Of a stretch of DNA of 64,000 nt, positions 35,256 through 43,836 are shown one piece after another; positions within the stretch are counted from its first letter, which is position 1; every line of letters starts with the position of its first letter. The position numbers were made by a program, and so were the translations under genes. The notes under the pieces are model-generated. The model had not been told where the DNA came from. It saw only the letters and a list, made by a program, of their open reading frames with translations, and searched no databases. The stretch comes from CAWBRT01 sp963832365 (GTDB taxonomy: Bacteria; Acidobacteriota; Terriglobia; Terriglobales; Acidobacteriaceae), in NCBI GenBank assembly GCA_963832365.1, contig CAWHUL010000023.1, positions 1 through 64,000 of the forward strand, in the 5' to 3' direction.

Positions 35256-37631
35256 ATGAACCCCAGCACACCCAACCCTAGCAGCACGCCTAATAGCCAG
35301 CCGGGCACCCCGATTCGCATTGTTGTTGCGACGTCGGTAATGCTGAGCTTCATCTCCTACTGGCGCGCCGCGGCGATCATTCTCAATGATCTTGGTTCAT
35401 CCGCATTTTACGCGGGCGGCATTGCCGAAGAGGCAGTGGGGCGATCGGCACCGTGGTTGATCCTTGCGGTGATGTTCTTCTCGTTCGCCGTGCGCGCGGT
35501 GTATGTCGAGAGTTGCTCGATGTTTGTGCGCGGCGGCGTGTACCGCATTGTCAAGGAGGCGATTGGCGGCAAACTGGCCAAGGTTGCAGTCTCGACTCTG
35601 ATGTTCGACTACGTGCTGACAGGGCCGATCTCTGGCGTGTCTGCAGGGCAATACATAGCCGGGCTGGTGAACGATACTTTGGCGACCATGACTGTCCATG
35701 GCTGGATGCCAGGGGCGCTCCTCGACTTGTTTCACGGCACACCGCACGTGAACGTCAACAACGCTTCGATGGTCATAGCCCTTGTTGTCACAATTTATTA
35801 CTGGTGGGAGAACATAAAGGGGATTGAAGAATCCAGCGGAAAGGCCCTCCGCGTAATGGAGATCACCACCATAATGGTGGTGATTCTGCTCGGCTGGTCG
35901 GCGATTACTTTACTAACCCGTCCGTTCCAGATTCCACCGCTGCCGCTGCCTCAGAACCTGCAGTTCACGACCGATGCCCTCGGGTTTCTCAAGAACAACA
36001 GTTCGATGAAGCTTTTTGGGACGTTCGGCATCCTCATGGCCTTCGGTCACTCGGTGCTGGCGATGAGCGGCGAGGAGTCGCTGGCGCAGGTGTATCGCGA
36101 AATCGCCCACCCGAAACTCAAGAACCTGAAACGCACCGCCCTGATCATCGCGATCTACAGCCTGGTTTTCACGGGCGGCGCGACTTTACTGGCCGGCATG
36201 ATTATTCCCGACGGCCAGAGGCTTGCTTATAAGGACAACCTGATCGCCGGTCTCGCCATGCATCTGGCCGGACCGCATATTCTTAAGCTCATCTTCCGGG
36301 CATTCGTCGTGGTGGTTGGCTTTCTGATGCTGTCGGGCGCAATCAACACCGCAATCGTCGGCTCGAATGGCGTACTGAACCGGGTGTCGGAAGACGGTGT
36401 GCTGACCGACTGGTTCCGCAAACCGCATCGCCGTTTCGGCACCACGTACCGCGTGATCAACCTCGTCGTTGGGTTGCAGCTGTTTATCATTATCGTCAGC
36501 CGTGGCGACGTGTATGTACTCGGCGAAGCCTACGCGTTCGGGGTTATGTGGAGCTTCGTCTTCAACAGCATGTCAATGCTGGTGCTGCGCTTTAAGTACA
36601 AGGGAGAACGTGGCTGGAAGGTCCCTCCCAATATCACTATCGGGGGCATCGAGTTCCCAATAGGTATTGCCGCTGTTTCGGTGGTGTTGTTGGCTACCGC
36701 GGTGACCAATCTGTTCACGAAGTCGGTTGCGACCATCTCCGGCTTGATCTTCTCCGGAGTGTTATTGGCTCTATTCGCGATTTCCGAGAGGATCAATAAG
36801 CGGAAGTTCTCCCAGGACCAGCAGATGCGCGAGCACTTCCAATTGCTGCACCGGGAGACGGTGGGGACCGAATCTGTCGGCGTGCGCCCGGGCAATGTCT
36901 TAGTCCCCTTGCGGGACTACAACACTCTGAATCATCTACGTTGGATTCTGCAACGCGTGGGCACCGGCGAGCAGGATGTGGTCTGCATGTCCGCGCGCAT
37001 CGCGCGACTTTCGGCCGGCGGCTCCGAATTGACCCCGGAGCAGATCTTCAGCGACTACGAACAGACGCTATTCACGCGTGCAGTAAGCGTCGCGGAAAAG
37101 TTCGGAAAACACGTCGCTCTGCTTGTAGTGCCTGCGAACGACGTTTGGTGGTCGATCGTGCAGACGGCGAATGACCTGGAATCGGCGGCGGTGGTGGCCG
37201 GCCTTTCCAGCAAAATGACGGCTCAGGATCAGGCGTTGCGCCTCGGCGTAGCATGGGAACAGATTCCGGAACCGAAGCGCCAGTTCGTGTTCCACGTCGT
37301 GCATCCGGACATGCGGGTAGAGACGTTCCGCATTGGGCCGCATACGCCCAGCATAAAGGCCGAAGACGTCCAACTGGTGCACCGGCTATGGCTGGATCTC
37401 ACCCAGGAGCCCGGACTCGACAAACTACACCATTCGGACATCGTGTCCGAAGCGCTGGAAAGATTCGCACGGGAATGCGTCGGTCAGGAGCGCGAGGATG
37501 TTCTCCGCGAATTCCGCCGACTTGAAGATGTCCGTCATGGAACTCAGCCGCCGCTGCTCACTGGCGAGCCTCGGGTGGACAGCAGCCCGGTGGATGATGG
37601 GATGGAGCACGCAACAAAGCATGACAGCTAG
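35256..37631 (+). CDS. APC-superfamily permease with a long cytoplasmic C-terminal domain
   Basis: 791 residues. Residues 20-530 form about 12 transmembrane helices of an amino acid/polyamine/organocation carrier, with the Gly-rich stretch GPISGVSAGQYIAG and AMSGEESLAQVYREI. Residues about 560-790 are soluble: VRPGNVLVPLRDYNTLNHLRW, DVVCMSARIARLSAGG and ALLVVPANDVWWSIVQ resemble a universal-stress-protein-like fold seen in similar large APC proteins. The soluble part may sense nucleotides and gate transport. A tandem universal stress protein is encoded next door, convergent. The transported compound is unknown. Confidence 0.85.
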   Translation: MNPSTPNPSSTPNSQPGTPIRIVVATSVMLSFISYWRAAAIILNDLGSSAFYAGGIAEEAVGRSAPWLILAVMFFSFAVRAVYVESCSMFVRGGVYRIVKEAIGGKLAKVAVSTLMFDYVLTGPISGVSAGQYIAGLVNDTLATMTVHGWMPGALLDLFHGTPHVNVNNASMVIALVVTIYYWWENIKGIEESSGKALRVMEITTIMVVILLGWSAITLLTRPFQIPPLPLPQNLQFTTDALGFLKNNSSMKLFGTFGILMAFGHSVLAMSGEESLAQVYREIAHPKLKNLKRTALIIAIYSLVFTGGATLLAGMIIPDGQRLAYKDNLIAGLAMHLAGPHILKLIFRAFVVVVGFLMLSGAINTAIVGSNGVLNRVSEDGVLTDWFRKPHRRFGTTYRVINLVVGLQLFIIIVSRGDVYVLGEAYAFGVMWSFVFNSMSMLVLRFKYKGERGWKVPPNITIGGIEFPIGIAAVSVVLLATAVTNLFTKSVATISGLIFSGVLLALFAISERINKRKFSQDQQMREHFQLLHRETVGTESVGVRPGNVLVPLRDYNTLNHLRWILQRVGTGEQDVVCMSARIARLSAGGSELTPEQIFSDYEQTLFTRAVSVAEKFGKHVALLVVPANDVWWSIVQTANDLESAAVVAGLSSKMTAQDQALRLGVAWEQIPEPKRQFVFHVVHPDMRVETFRIGPHTPSIKAEDVQLVHRLWLDLTQEPGLDKLHHSDIVSEALERFARECVGQEREDVLREFRRLEDVRHGTQPPLLTGEPRVDSSPVDDGMEHATKHDS

Positions 37632-37700
37632 GATGGTTATTGAGTTTCCATGGACGCTCCAGAGCAAGCGGCCATCGTACCCATAAATTTGCCCGATCAG

Positions 37701-38633
37701 CTACTCCAGCGCTGCAAGCTGTCGATCGCAAGCGTTGGAATTGATCAGTGCCGTTCTCGCCCAGTCTTCATGCGGTAATCGGACCGTAAGCACCGGACAA
37801 CTGGCGCTGCGCAAGATTTCAGAGGCTTTGGCCCAGGTTGTATCTGAGATCGGAGCTTCGTCGACATTGTGGACGCCTAGGACGATGAGGTCGGCTTTCC
37901 ATCGCGCAGCGGTGTCCAAAATCTTTTCCGTCACCGAACCAAACTCCACCAGGAATTCCGGCTGCAATCGTCCATGTTGCTCTACAGATACTGTTGCACG
38001 CATTCGTTCCAGTCGTTCACTTCGGACTCGCTCCTCCTCGTGCGCCGGCGGACGATCCGTGACTACGTGCAGGAGTGCCATCGATGCCTTCAATCGTTCC
38101 GCCAGCCATGAACTGTAAGCGACTGCGTATAGCGATTGCGGCGCGAATCCGGTCGGAACAAGGATGCGCTGAGGCCCGGTCTCTGTAGCTTTGTCCAAGA
38201 CATTCGGTCCGACCGTGAGCACGGGACAGCAAGCATTTCGCAGGATGCTCTCTGCCACGGACGATCCCAAAAGGATGTTCCAGATGCCGGTTCGCGCCCG
38301 AGTTCCCAGCACAACCAGATCAATCCCGTACTCGGCGATAAGATCCGAGAGCACTGTCTGAACGTCACCGGATTTAACCAGCGGTTTATCTTCGACACCT
38401 TTCAACCGGCCTGCTAGAAACTGGTCCATCAGTTCGGTCTGCAATGTGCGCCACGCGTCCATAACTTTCGTCTTCGAGTGAGAGCTCGACACATGGACGA
38501 CGAAGAGCTTTGAGTGATTACGGCGTGCAATTGCGGTCGCGTAGATAAGTGCTGCCTTGGAAGCGGCCGAGAAGTCGGTCGCCATCAGGACACTATCGAG
38601 CTTAAGACCTAGGCGATTATAGAGTTCAGGCAT
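37701..38633 (-). CDS. tandem-domain universal stress protein
   Basis: 310 residues containing two UspA folds. Domain 1 (about 10-145): VLMATDFSAASKAALIYA and VVLGTRARTGIWNILLGSSV, the ATP-binding G-2X-G-9X-G(S/T) type loop. Domain 2 (about 155-295): RILVPTGFAPQSLYAVAYSS and a weaker ending DLIVLGVHNVDEAP without the full loop. The second domain has therefore probably lost nucleotide binding. Two-domain Usps of this kind respond to stress or starvation. The gene converges with the APC permease whose C-terminal domain is Usp-like. Confidence 0.88.
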   Translation of the reverse strand: MPELYNRLGLKLDSVLMATDFSAASKAALIYATAIARRNHSKLFVVHVSSSHSKTKVMDAWRTLQTELMDQFLAGRLKGVEDKPLVKSGDVQTVLSDLIAEYGIDLVVLGTRARTGIWNILLGSSVAESILRNACCPVLTVGPNVLDKATETGPQRILVPTGFAPQSLYAVAYSSWLAERLKASMALLHVVTDRPPAHEEERVRSERLERMRATVSVEQHGRLQPEFLVEFGSVTEKILDTAARWKADLIVLGVHNVDEAPISDTTWAKASEILRSASCPVLTVRLPHEDWARTALINSNACDRQLAALE

Positions 38634-38919
38634 CGGAAAAATTGGAGGACAGAGATACGGGATTTAACAGAGTACTTTACCTCTAAGTTGAGTCCCGGAG
38701 CGGAGTATCTTTGGTATAGGACTGCCCTAACTTTGACGCAGGCTGCAAGCAATTGGCGGCTTCTGCATTGGGATCGCCCGCAATCAGGACTTCGTCTGCG
38801 GCCTGCAGCTCTCCACAAACTGCAAACCCAGAGGGTTCGTCCGATTAATCAGACCGTAATCTGCTGAAAACAATCACTCGCGGCAGTGTGGCGGGGCAAC
38901 CGGAAAGTTTTGCTCACGA

Positions 38920-39627
38920 TTACCAACCCATTTGGCGCATCCGCTCAAGAATGACCGCGCTGTAATTATTCATGCGCTCGGGACGTCGCTTCCGGGGAGC
39001 CGGCAGAATCGCGGCGAGCCGTGCCGCCTGCTCCCGGCCAATATTGCGGGCCGCAGTTCCGTTGTAGTAACGACACGCCGACTCTGCACCATAAATGCCA
39101 GGGCCCCATTCAACCACGTTGAGGTAGATCTCCAGAATGCGCCGCTTGCCGAGGACGAGTTCGGCCACCGGTACCAGTGTGAGCTCCGCGCCCTTGCGGA
39201 GGAATGAGCGGCCGGTTCCGAAGAATTGGTTTTTTACGAGTTGCTGCGTAATGGTGGAAGCTCCGCGAGTACGACCGCCTTCGAAACTGTCTTCGGCCGC
39301 AATTTGAATCTCATGCCAATCGAACCCATGATGCTGGTAGAAGCGCGAATCCTCCGCGGCAATCACAGAGTGCTGGAGATCGGGCGAGATTTGGCTGAGC
39401 GGAATGAATTTGTAGCGTTTGTGATACGGCGCGTGGTGAATCCAGGCCTGCAAGCGGCGCTGGATATGTACCGCGGTTGTCGGTGGGTCGATCCATCGCG
39501 CAGCCACAAGGATCAGCACGGCGAACGCCCAAATCAGCACCACACCGATGACAAGCCATCGAACAAGGGTTCGGAGAAAACCCTTTCGAAGCGGGGTCTT
39601 GGTGTGTGTGTATGGCCTTGGAGTCAC
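38920..39627 (-). CDS. mtgA: monofunctional biosynthetic peptidoglycan transglycosylase
   Basis: 235 residues. One N-terminal transmembrane helix (WLVIGVVLIWAFAVLILVAA) anchors a GT51 domain: the catalytic Glu in AAEDSRFYQHHGFDW, GASTITQQLVKNQF, and the second Glu region KRRILEIYLNVVEWGPGIYG. There is no transpeptidase domain, and the length fits MtgA. It polymerises lipid II into glycan strands on the periplasmic face. It stands alone on the minus strand, with 286 bp to the stress protein gene and a divergent gap to the corrinoid operon. Confidence 0.92.
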   Translation of the reverse strand: MTPRPYTHTKTPLRKGFLRTLVRWLVIGVVLIWAFAVLILVAARWIDPPTTAVHIQRRLQAWIHHAPYHKRYKFIPLSQISPDLQHSVIAAEDSRFYQHHGFDWHEIQIAAEDSFEGGRTRGASTITQQLVKNQFFGTGRSFLRKGAELTLVPVAELVLGKRRILEIYLNVVEWGPGIYGAESACRYYNGTAARNIGREQAARLAAILPAPRKRRPERMNNYSAVILERMRQMGW

Positions 39628-40014
39628 ATTTCAGAATAACAGCCACAACATTTGGCAGAGTCGCGTGGCAGAGTCGCGACGGCGCCGCAGGCAGAATTCG
39701 CCGATCGAGGCGCCATCGGAGGATTGTCCGGTATGACAAGGCCATTTCAGTTGCGCCAAGTTCCCGATATACTCTTTACGGCAGCGCCACCGACAAAGAG
39801 ACATATTCTGGACCGTCCGTGGGAACCTGGCTTCCTTCTTGCGGTCATTTTTGGCTGGCGCGCTCAAACTTGGATATCGGGTCGGCGCGTATTCATAAGA
39901 TGAACGTTTTGGCTCCCGTCGATTTGCTTTGCGAGATTCTGTCGCCGACGAGGAGCTGAAACGTCGTCCACCATGATGAGGTGGAAAACAGAAGCGCGGC
40001 AGGAGAATGTATTC
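39628..40014. promoter_or_regulatory. divergent region upstream of the corrinoid operon
   Basis: 387 bp between mtgA (minus) and the corrinoid protein gene (plus). I see no gene and no cobalamin riboswitch core. AGGAG at 40001-40005 is the ribosome site for the ATG at 40015. GTGGCAGAGTCGC is repeated almost exactly around 39650-39675, a short direct repeat of unknown meaning. Confidence 0.35.
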
Positions 40015-40656
40015 ATGACTGGGACACTTGAGCAGATCAAACAGGCTGTTATAAACGGCAAGCACAAAGAAATAGAGGCCTTGGTGCGAACTGCTGTCGA
40101 GGAGAAGGTCGATCTCGGGAGCATCATCAATACAGCTCTGATCGACGGAATGGATGTAGTCGGTCAACAATTTGCAAGCGGAGAGATCTTTGTTCCAGAG
40201 ATGCTGATTGCTGCGCTCACCATGCAGAAAGGTTTGGCCGTTATCAAGCCTTTGCTCAAGGGGGAAGACTCAACGCCCAAGGGAACTGTGGTCATCGGTA
40301 CAGTAAAGGGCGATCTTCATGATATCGGAAAGAACCTTGTCAGCATGATGCTCGAAGGGGCAGGGTTTCAGGTCGTCGATTTGGGTGTCAATCTGGGCGT
40401 CGAACAACTGGTTGATAAGGTAACCGAGATCAAACCGGACATCCTCGGCCTTTCTACTCTGCTCACCACCACCATGCCCGAGATGCAGAAAGTCATCTCG
40501 GTTATGCAGCAAAGAGGGCTGAGGAGCAGCGTGAAAATCATGGTCGGAGGCGCTCCGGTGGATGCACATTTCGCGGAAAAGATCGGCGCCGATGGCTATG
40601 CAAAAGATGCCGCCGGAGCGGTTCAACTGGCAAGAAAGCTTGTTGCCGGCGATTGA
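40015..40656 (+). CDS. corrinoid (B12-binding) methyltransferase protein, MtaC/MtbC-like
   Basis: 213 residues from ATG 40015 (AGGAG upstream). Residues 1-85 form the helical cap domain (GSIINTALIDGMDVVGQQF, then FVPEMLIAALTMQKGL). Residues 90-210 form the Rossmann B12-binding domain with TVKGDLHDIGKNLVSMML; H102 is the lower axial cobalt ligand. LGLSTLLTTTMPEMQ and GGAPVDAHFAEKIGADGY complete the fold. It is a free-standing corrinoid carrier that accepts a methyl group from one enzyme and gives it to another. The three genes after it supply candidates for both steps. Confidence 0.93.
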   Translation: MTGTLEQIKQAVINGKHKEIEALVRTAVEEKVDLGSIINTALIDGMDVVGQQFASGEIFVPEMLIAALTMQKGLAVIKPLLKGEDSTPKGTVVIGTVKGDLHDIGKNLVSMMLEGAGFQVVDLGVNLGVEQLVDKVTEIKPDILGLSTLLTTTMPEMQKVISVMQQRGLRSSVKIMVGGAPVDAHFAEKIGADGYAKDAAGAVQLARKLVAGD

Positions 40657-40712
40657 TGTGGTTGGAAAGGGACCAACCGGAGTCTTACATTCCGATGAGG
40701 AAGAAATCATAA

Positions 40713-41723
40713 ATGAAATCAACGCCATATAACCTGATCATGTCGGCTCTCTATAACGGCAAGAAGGGAAGCCGTCCGCCGGTCGGTAACGTCACCTCGG
40801 TCGCCTGTCACGATCTTATGGATGCTGCGGGAGTATCTTTTCCGGAAGCCCACGTCAATGCAGATGCCATGGCCGAGCTTGCCCTCGCGGGTCATGAAAT
40901 CATCGGCTTTGATACGGTCATGCCCGAATATAGTGTCCACCAGGAGGCCGCTGCGCTGGGGTGCGATGTGGATTGGGGATCGCGTGACCAGATGCCGGAC
41001 AGCCGGAACGCTCCACATGCGGATTTCTCCGATGTCATCATCCCGGAAAATATTCTTGAGAAGCCCTCCATGCGGGTAGTGCTCGACGCCATTTCGAAGC
41101 TCCGCCGGCAGGTCGGGGGGCGCGTGGCCGTAATCGGCAAGGTCATGGGGCCATGGACTATCTCCTATCACATGGCAGGAACTCAGAACCTGCTGCTCCA
41201 GGTTGGTCTTGAAGAAAAGGATAAGGTTGTCAAAATGCTCCGACAACTGATGCCTGTAACCATTGCATTTGCGAGAGCGCAATTTCAGGCTGGAGCCGAT
41301 ATCGTTGTACTCGCCGACCATGCTACCGGAAATCTCGTTGGCAGTTATCACTACAAGGACTACCTGCTGGAGATACATAAGGAAATAACCTCACAGATCG
41401 AAGGACCTCTTATTCTTCATGTGTGCGGAAATTGTATGGATAGACTCGAACTTTTTGCCGATGCCGGGTTCGATGGTTACAACTTTGAATGGCAGGTGGA
41501 CTCCAAGGTCGCCGTCGCGAAGGTCGGCCATCGCATGTGCATGGTCGGTAACGTGAACAACGCCCAGACGCTGCTGCAAGGGACTCCGGAAGACGTCCGG
41601 AAGCAAGTGCGCTATGCGATTGAGGCCGGAGTTAACATCATCGCTCCAGAATGCGCAATTCCGCTCACCACGCCAATCGCGAACCTGAAGGCGCTCGTCG
41701 CCGCCGTACATGAAGGTTACTAG
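40713..41723 (+). CDS. MtaA/UroD-family corrinoid methyltransferase
   Basis: 336 residues of the uroporphyrinogen decarboxylase / methylcobamide:CoM methyltransferase fold. The zinc ligands H-x-C are in LILHVCGNCMDRLE (near 230), with a third Cys in IIAPECAIPLTTP (near 310), as in MtaA and MtbA rather than true HemE. FARAQFQAGADIVVLADHAT fits the family. It should move a methyl group between a small substrate and the corrinoid protein encoded 56 bp upstream. Coenzyme M is not expected in this organism, so the methyl donor or acceptor is unknown. Confidence 0.88.
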   Translation: MKSTPYNLIMSALYNGKKGSRPPVGNVTSVACHDLMDAAGVSFPEAHVNADAMAELALAGHEIIGFDTVMPEYSVHQEAAALGCDVDWGSRDQMPDSRNAPHADFSDVIIPENILEKPSMRVVLDAISKLRRQVGGRVAVIGKVMGPWTISYHMAGTQNLLLQVGLEEKDKVVKMLRQLMPVTIAFARAQFQAGADIVVLADHATGNLVGSYHYKDYLLEIHKEITSQIEGPLILHVCGNCMDRLELFADAGFDGYNFEWQVDSKVAVAKVGHRMCMVGNVNNAQTLLQGTPEDVRKQVRYAIEAGVNIIAPECAIPLTTPIANLKALVAAVHEGY

Positions 41724-41802
41724 AGTGCCGTCTCAGAAGTTGGTTCAGCAGCCTCTTTAGCCCTTGAGGAAGCTGCAAGTCGCACACGGTCGTGGAGAGT
41801 AA

Positions 41803-42474
41803 ATGGCGCAAATCAAAGCAATCGCCTGCGAGGTCATGCGCGACGAGTGGTCGGCGGTGAATGCGTCTGGAATAGAGACCGTATTTCTTGAGCAGGGGTT
41901 ACATCGATATCCGGACAAGCTCCACACAGAGTTGCAGGCGGCTATCGACAAACTGAATGACGGAGACGTTGTTCTGCTTGGCTATGGCCTGTGTTCCAAT
42001 GCATTGAAAGGAATTCGGGCCGGCAATAAGACGCTGGTCTTGCCACTCGTAGAAGATTGCATTGGCCTTTTTCTGGGTTCGGCTGCCGAATATCTTGTGC
42101 AGTTCAACAGCGAACCTGCCACTTATTACTTCACCAAGGGTTGGGTCGTCTCCGGCAAGGACCCGTATCAGGAGTATCTAAAGAGCTGTGAGCGCTGGGG
42201 GCAGGAAGATGCTCAGTGGATCGCTCATGAAACCATGAAGAACTATCGTCGCGCGGCCTTCGTGGATACCCACTGCTATGACATTGCCGAGTATCGCAGT
42301 TATGCCGAGCGCTTCGCATCATTCTTCGGATTGAAACTTGAAGACCTATCGGGTTCGCTCGATTTCTTCCGGGAAATATTGTCTGGTAAATGGGACCGCT
42401 GCCTCGTCGTCAGCCCCGGCGAGGAAATATCAGAAGATCGATTCCGCGAGGCTATGGCCCGGCAGGCGAGATAA
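41803..42474 (+). CDS. DUF1638 domain protein
   Basis: 223 residues spanning one DUF1638 domain: IKAIACEVMRDEWSAV, VFLEQGLHRYPDKLHTEL, VVLLGYGLCSNALKGIRAG, LVLPLVEDCIGLFLGSAAEY. Conserved Cys residues (CEV, GLCSN, EDCIG) suggest a metal or thiol function. DUF1638 genes are, to my knowledge, repeatedly found beside corrinoid and UroD-type methyltransferases, as here, but no activity is settled. Its position in the middle of the operon argues for a direct part in methyl transfer, for example a second methyltransferase or a corrinoid helper. Confidence 0.85.
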   Translation: MAQIKAIACEVMRDEWSAVNASGIETVFLEQGLHRYPDKLHTELQAAIDKLNDGDVVLLGYGLCSNALKGIRAGNKTLVLPLVEDCIGLFLGSAAEYLVQFNSEPATYYFTKGWVVSGKDPYQEYLKSCERWGQEDAQWIAHETMKNYRRAAFVDTHCYDIAEYRSYAERFASFFGLKLEDLSGSLDFFREILSGKWDRCLVVSPGEEISEDRFREAMARQAR

Positions 42475-42528
42475 GTGACAGTGCCAAGTTTGGGAACAGT
42501 ACTTGCGCACCAAAGAGATTGAGGAGTG

Positions 42529-43437
42529 ATGATGAAGAGCCTTATGGAACGAATTGCTCAAGGGGAAGTCCTTATCTCAGATGGAGCTATGGGAACGTTT
42601 CTTCATGCCAAGGGACTTGGCCCAGGCGAGTGTCCGGAATCGTGGTGTATCTCGCATCCCGACGCAGTGAAAGAAATTGCAGAAGCGTACATCGCCGCTG
42701 GATCGGACATAGTCGAGACCAACTCGTTTGGAGGCAGCTCGCTAAAGTTGCAGCCATATGGTCTGGCGGACAAGGTGCGGGAATTCAATCGTGCAGCGGC
42801 CGCCTTGGCGAAACAGGCAATGAGCGGGAGGGGCTACGTCGCCGCCTCTGTGGGTCCGACCGGCCATTTTGCAAAAGAGGAATATGGTGACGTGTCCACC
42901 GGGGAACTGTACGAAGCCTTTATGGGACAGGTAATAGCGTTGGCAGAGGGTGGTGCGGACGCGATCTGCGTGGAAACCATGTCTTCCCTCGTCGAGGCCG
43001 TTCAGGCCATCAAGGCCGCCAAGGAGAATACGAAACTGCCGGTTATCTGCACTTTCACCTTTGACCAGAAGCCCCGAGGTTTCTTCACAATGATGGGTGT
43101 GACTCCCGAGCAAGCGGCTGAAGGGGCGGCGGCGGCGGGAGCCGACATCGTCGGCGCTAACTGCGGCAACGGTATAGCAAATATGATTCAGATCTCGAAG
43201 CGCATGCGGGCGGCATTACCTGAAATCCCGATTCTCATCCAAGCCAATGCCGGCATGCCGAAGCTCGAGGACGGCAAAACTGTATTCCAGGAAACGCCGG
43301 AATACATGGCGTCGCAGATGAAAGCGTTGATCGAAGCCGGCGCCAATATTATTGGCGGCTGCTGCGGGACTACGCCGGACCATATCGCCGCCATGGCGAA
43401 GGCGTCGCGCGCAATACTCAAAGCCGCGGGACGATGA
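42529..43437 (+). CDS. homocysteine S-methyltransferase-family protein
   Basis: 302 residues (ATG 42529 or 42532; GAGGAG at 42521). The barrel domain has LISDGAMGTFLHAKGLGPGE, DIVETNSFGGSSLKL, and the three zinc Cys in VGANCGNGIANM and IIGGCCGTTPDHIAAM. This is the homocysteine-binding module found at the start of MetH and in BHMT. It lacks the folate, B12 and activation domains, so it probably takes methyl groups from the separate corrinoid protein in this operon and makes methionine. It ends 100 bp before a convergent gene. Confidence 0.9.
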   Translation: MMKSLMERIAQGEVLISDGAMGTFLHAKGLGPGECPESWCISHPDAVKEIAEAYIAAGSDIVETNSFGGSSLKLQPYGLADKVREFNRAAAALAKQAMSGRGYVAASVGPTGHFAKEEYGDVSTGELYEAFMGQVIALAEGGADAICVETMSSLVEAVQAIKAAKENTKLPVICTFTFDQKPRGFFTMMGVTPEQAAEGAAAAGADIVGANCGNGIANMIQISKRMRAALPEIPILIQANAGMPKLEDGKTVFQETPEYMASQMKALIEAGANIIGGCCGTTPDHIAAMAKASRAILKAAGR

Positions 43438-43488
43438 AGGCCGGCCGCACCGTCTACAGCTAAAGCTCCGTTTTTTCTGGTTCTGGAC

Positions 43489-43508
43489 GGCATGGCTAAA
43501 GCCATGCC
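43489..43508. terminator. palindrome between convergent genes, likely terminator
   Basis: GGCATGGCT (43489-43497) pairs with AGCCATGCC (43500-43508). A run of six T lies just upstream at 43471. It separates the corrinoid operon end (43437) from the ABM gene end (43537). Confidence 0.45.
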
Positions 43509-43536
43509 CCTTCAAAGCACAATTTTTGAATACGCT

Positions 43537-43836
43537 CTAGAAACCAGCCACGGCAACCTGTATATGTCCTACCTGTGGAGGGCTGGCAAAAAAACCACCC
43601 GCAAGACGCCGCCACTCCTGAAAATCCTGTGATTCCCTGAAATGCACCATATGGTCGTCTATGGTTTCCCAAGTCACCTTCAGGGTATAGCGTGATGGCT
43701 GCTCGACGGACCTGAGGAGTTGCATTCCGCGGCACCCTCGTGCGCGCTGAAAAAGGGGAGCGGCTTGCACGACTGCATGTTCAAAGGCGGATTCCATACC
43801 GGGTTTAATTTCGATCTGAGCTATTTCAAAGACCAT
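43537..43836 (-). CDS. ABM-domain (antibiotic biosynthesis monooxygenase-like) protein
   Basis: The ATG at 43836 with AAGGA upstream gives 99 residues; the longer open frame adds unrelated sequence. The product is one ferredoxin-like ABM domain: MVFEIAQIEIKPGMESAFE, then RGCRGMQLLRSVEQPSRYTL, WETIDDHMVHFRESQDFQEW. Family members are small dimeric monooxygenases, haem-degrading enzymes or quinone-handling proteins. No haem ligand is obvious. It converges on the corrinoid operon and does not appear to be part of it. Confidence 0.8.
   Translation of the reverse strand: MVFEIAQIEIKPGMESAFEHAVVQAAPLFQRARGCRGMQLLRSVEQPSRYTLKVTWETIDDHMVHFRESQDFQEWRRLAGGFFASPPQVGHIQVAVAGF

Noticed and set aside
39628..40014. 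Cobalamin riboswitch before the corrinoid operon
   Set aside because: No B12-box core (GCCACTG-type) or matching helices are seen. The gap contains only a short direct repeat.
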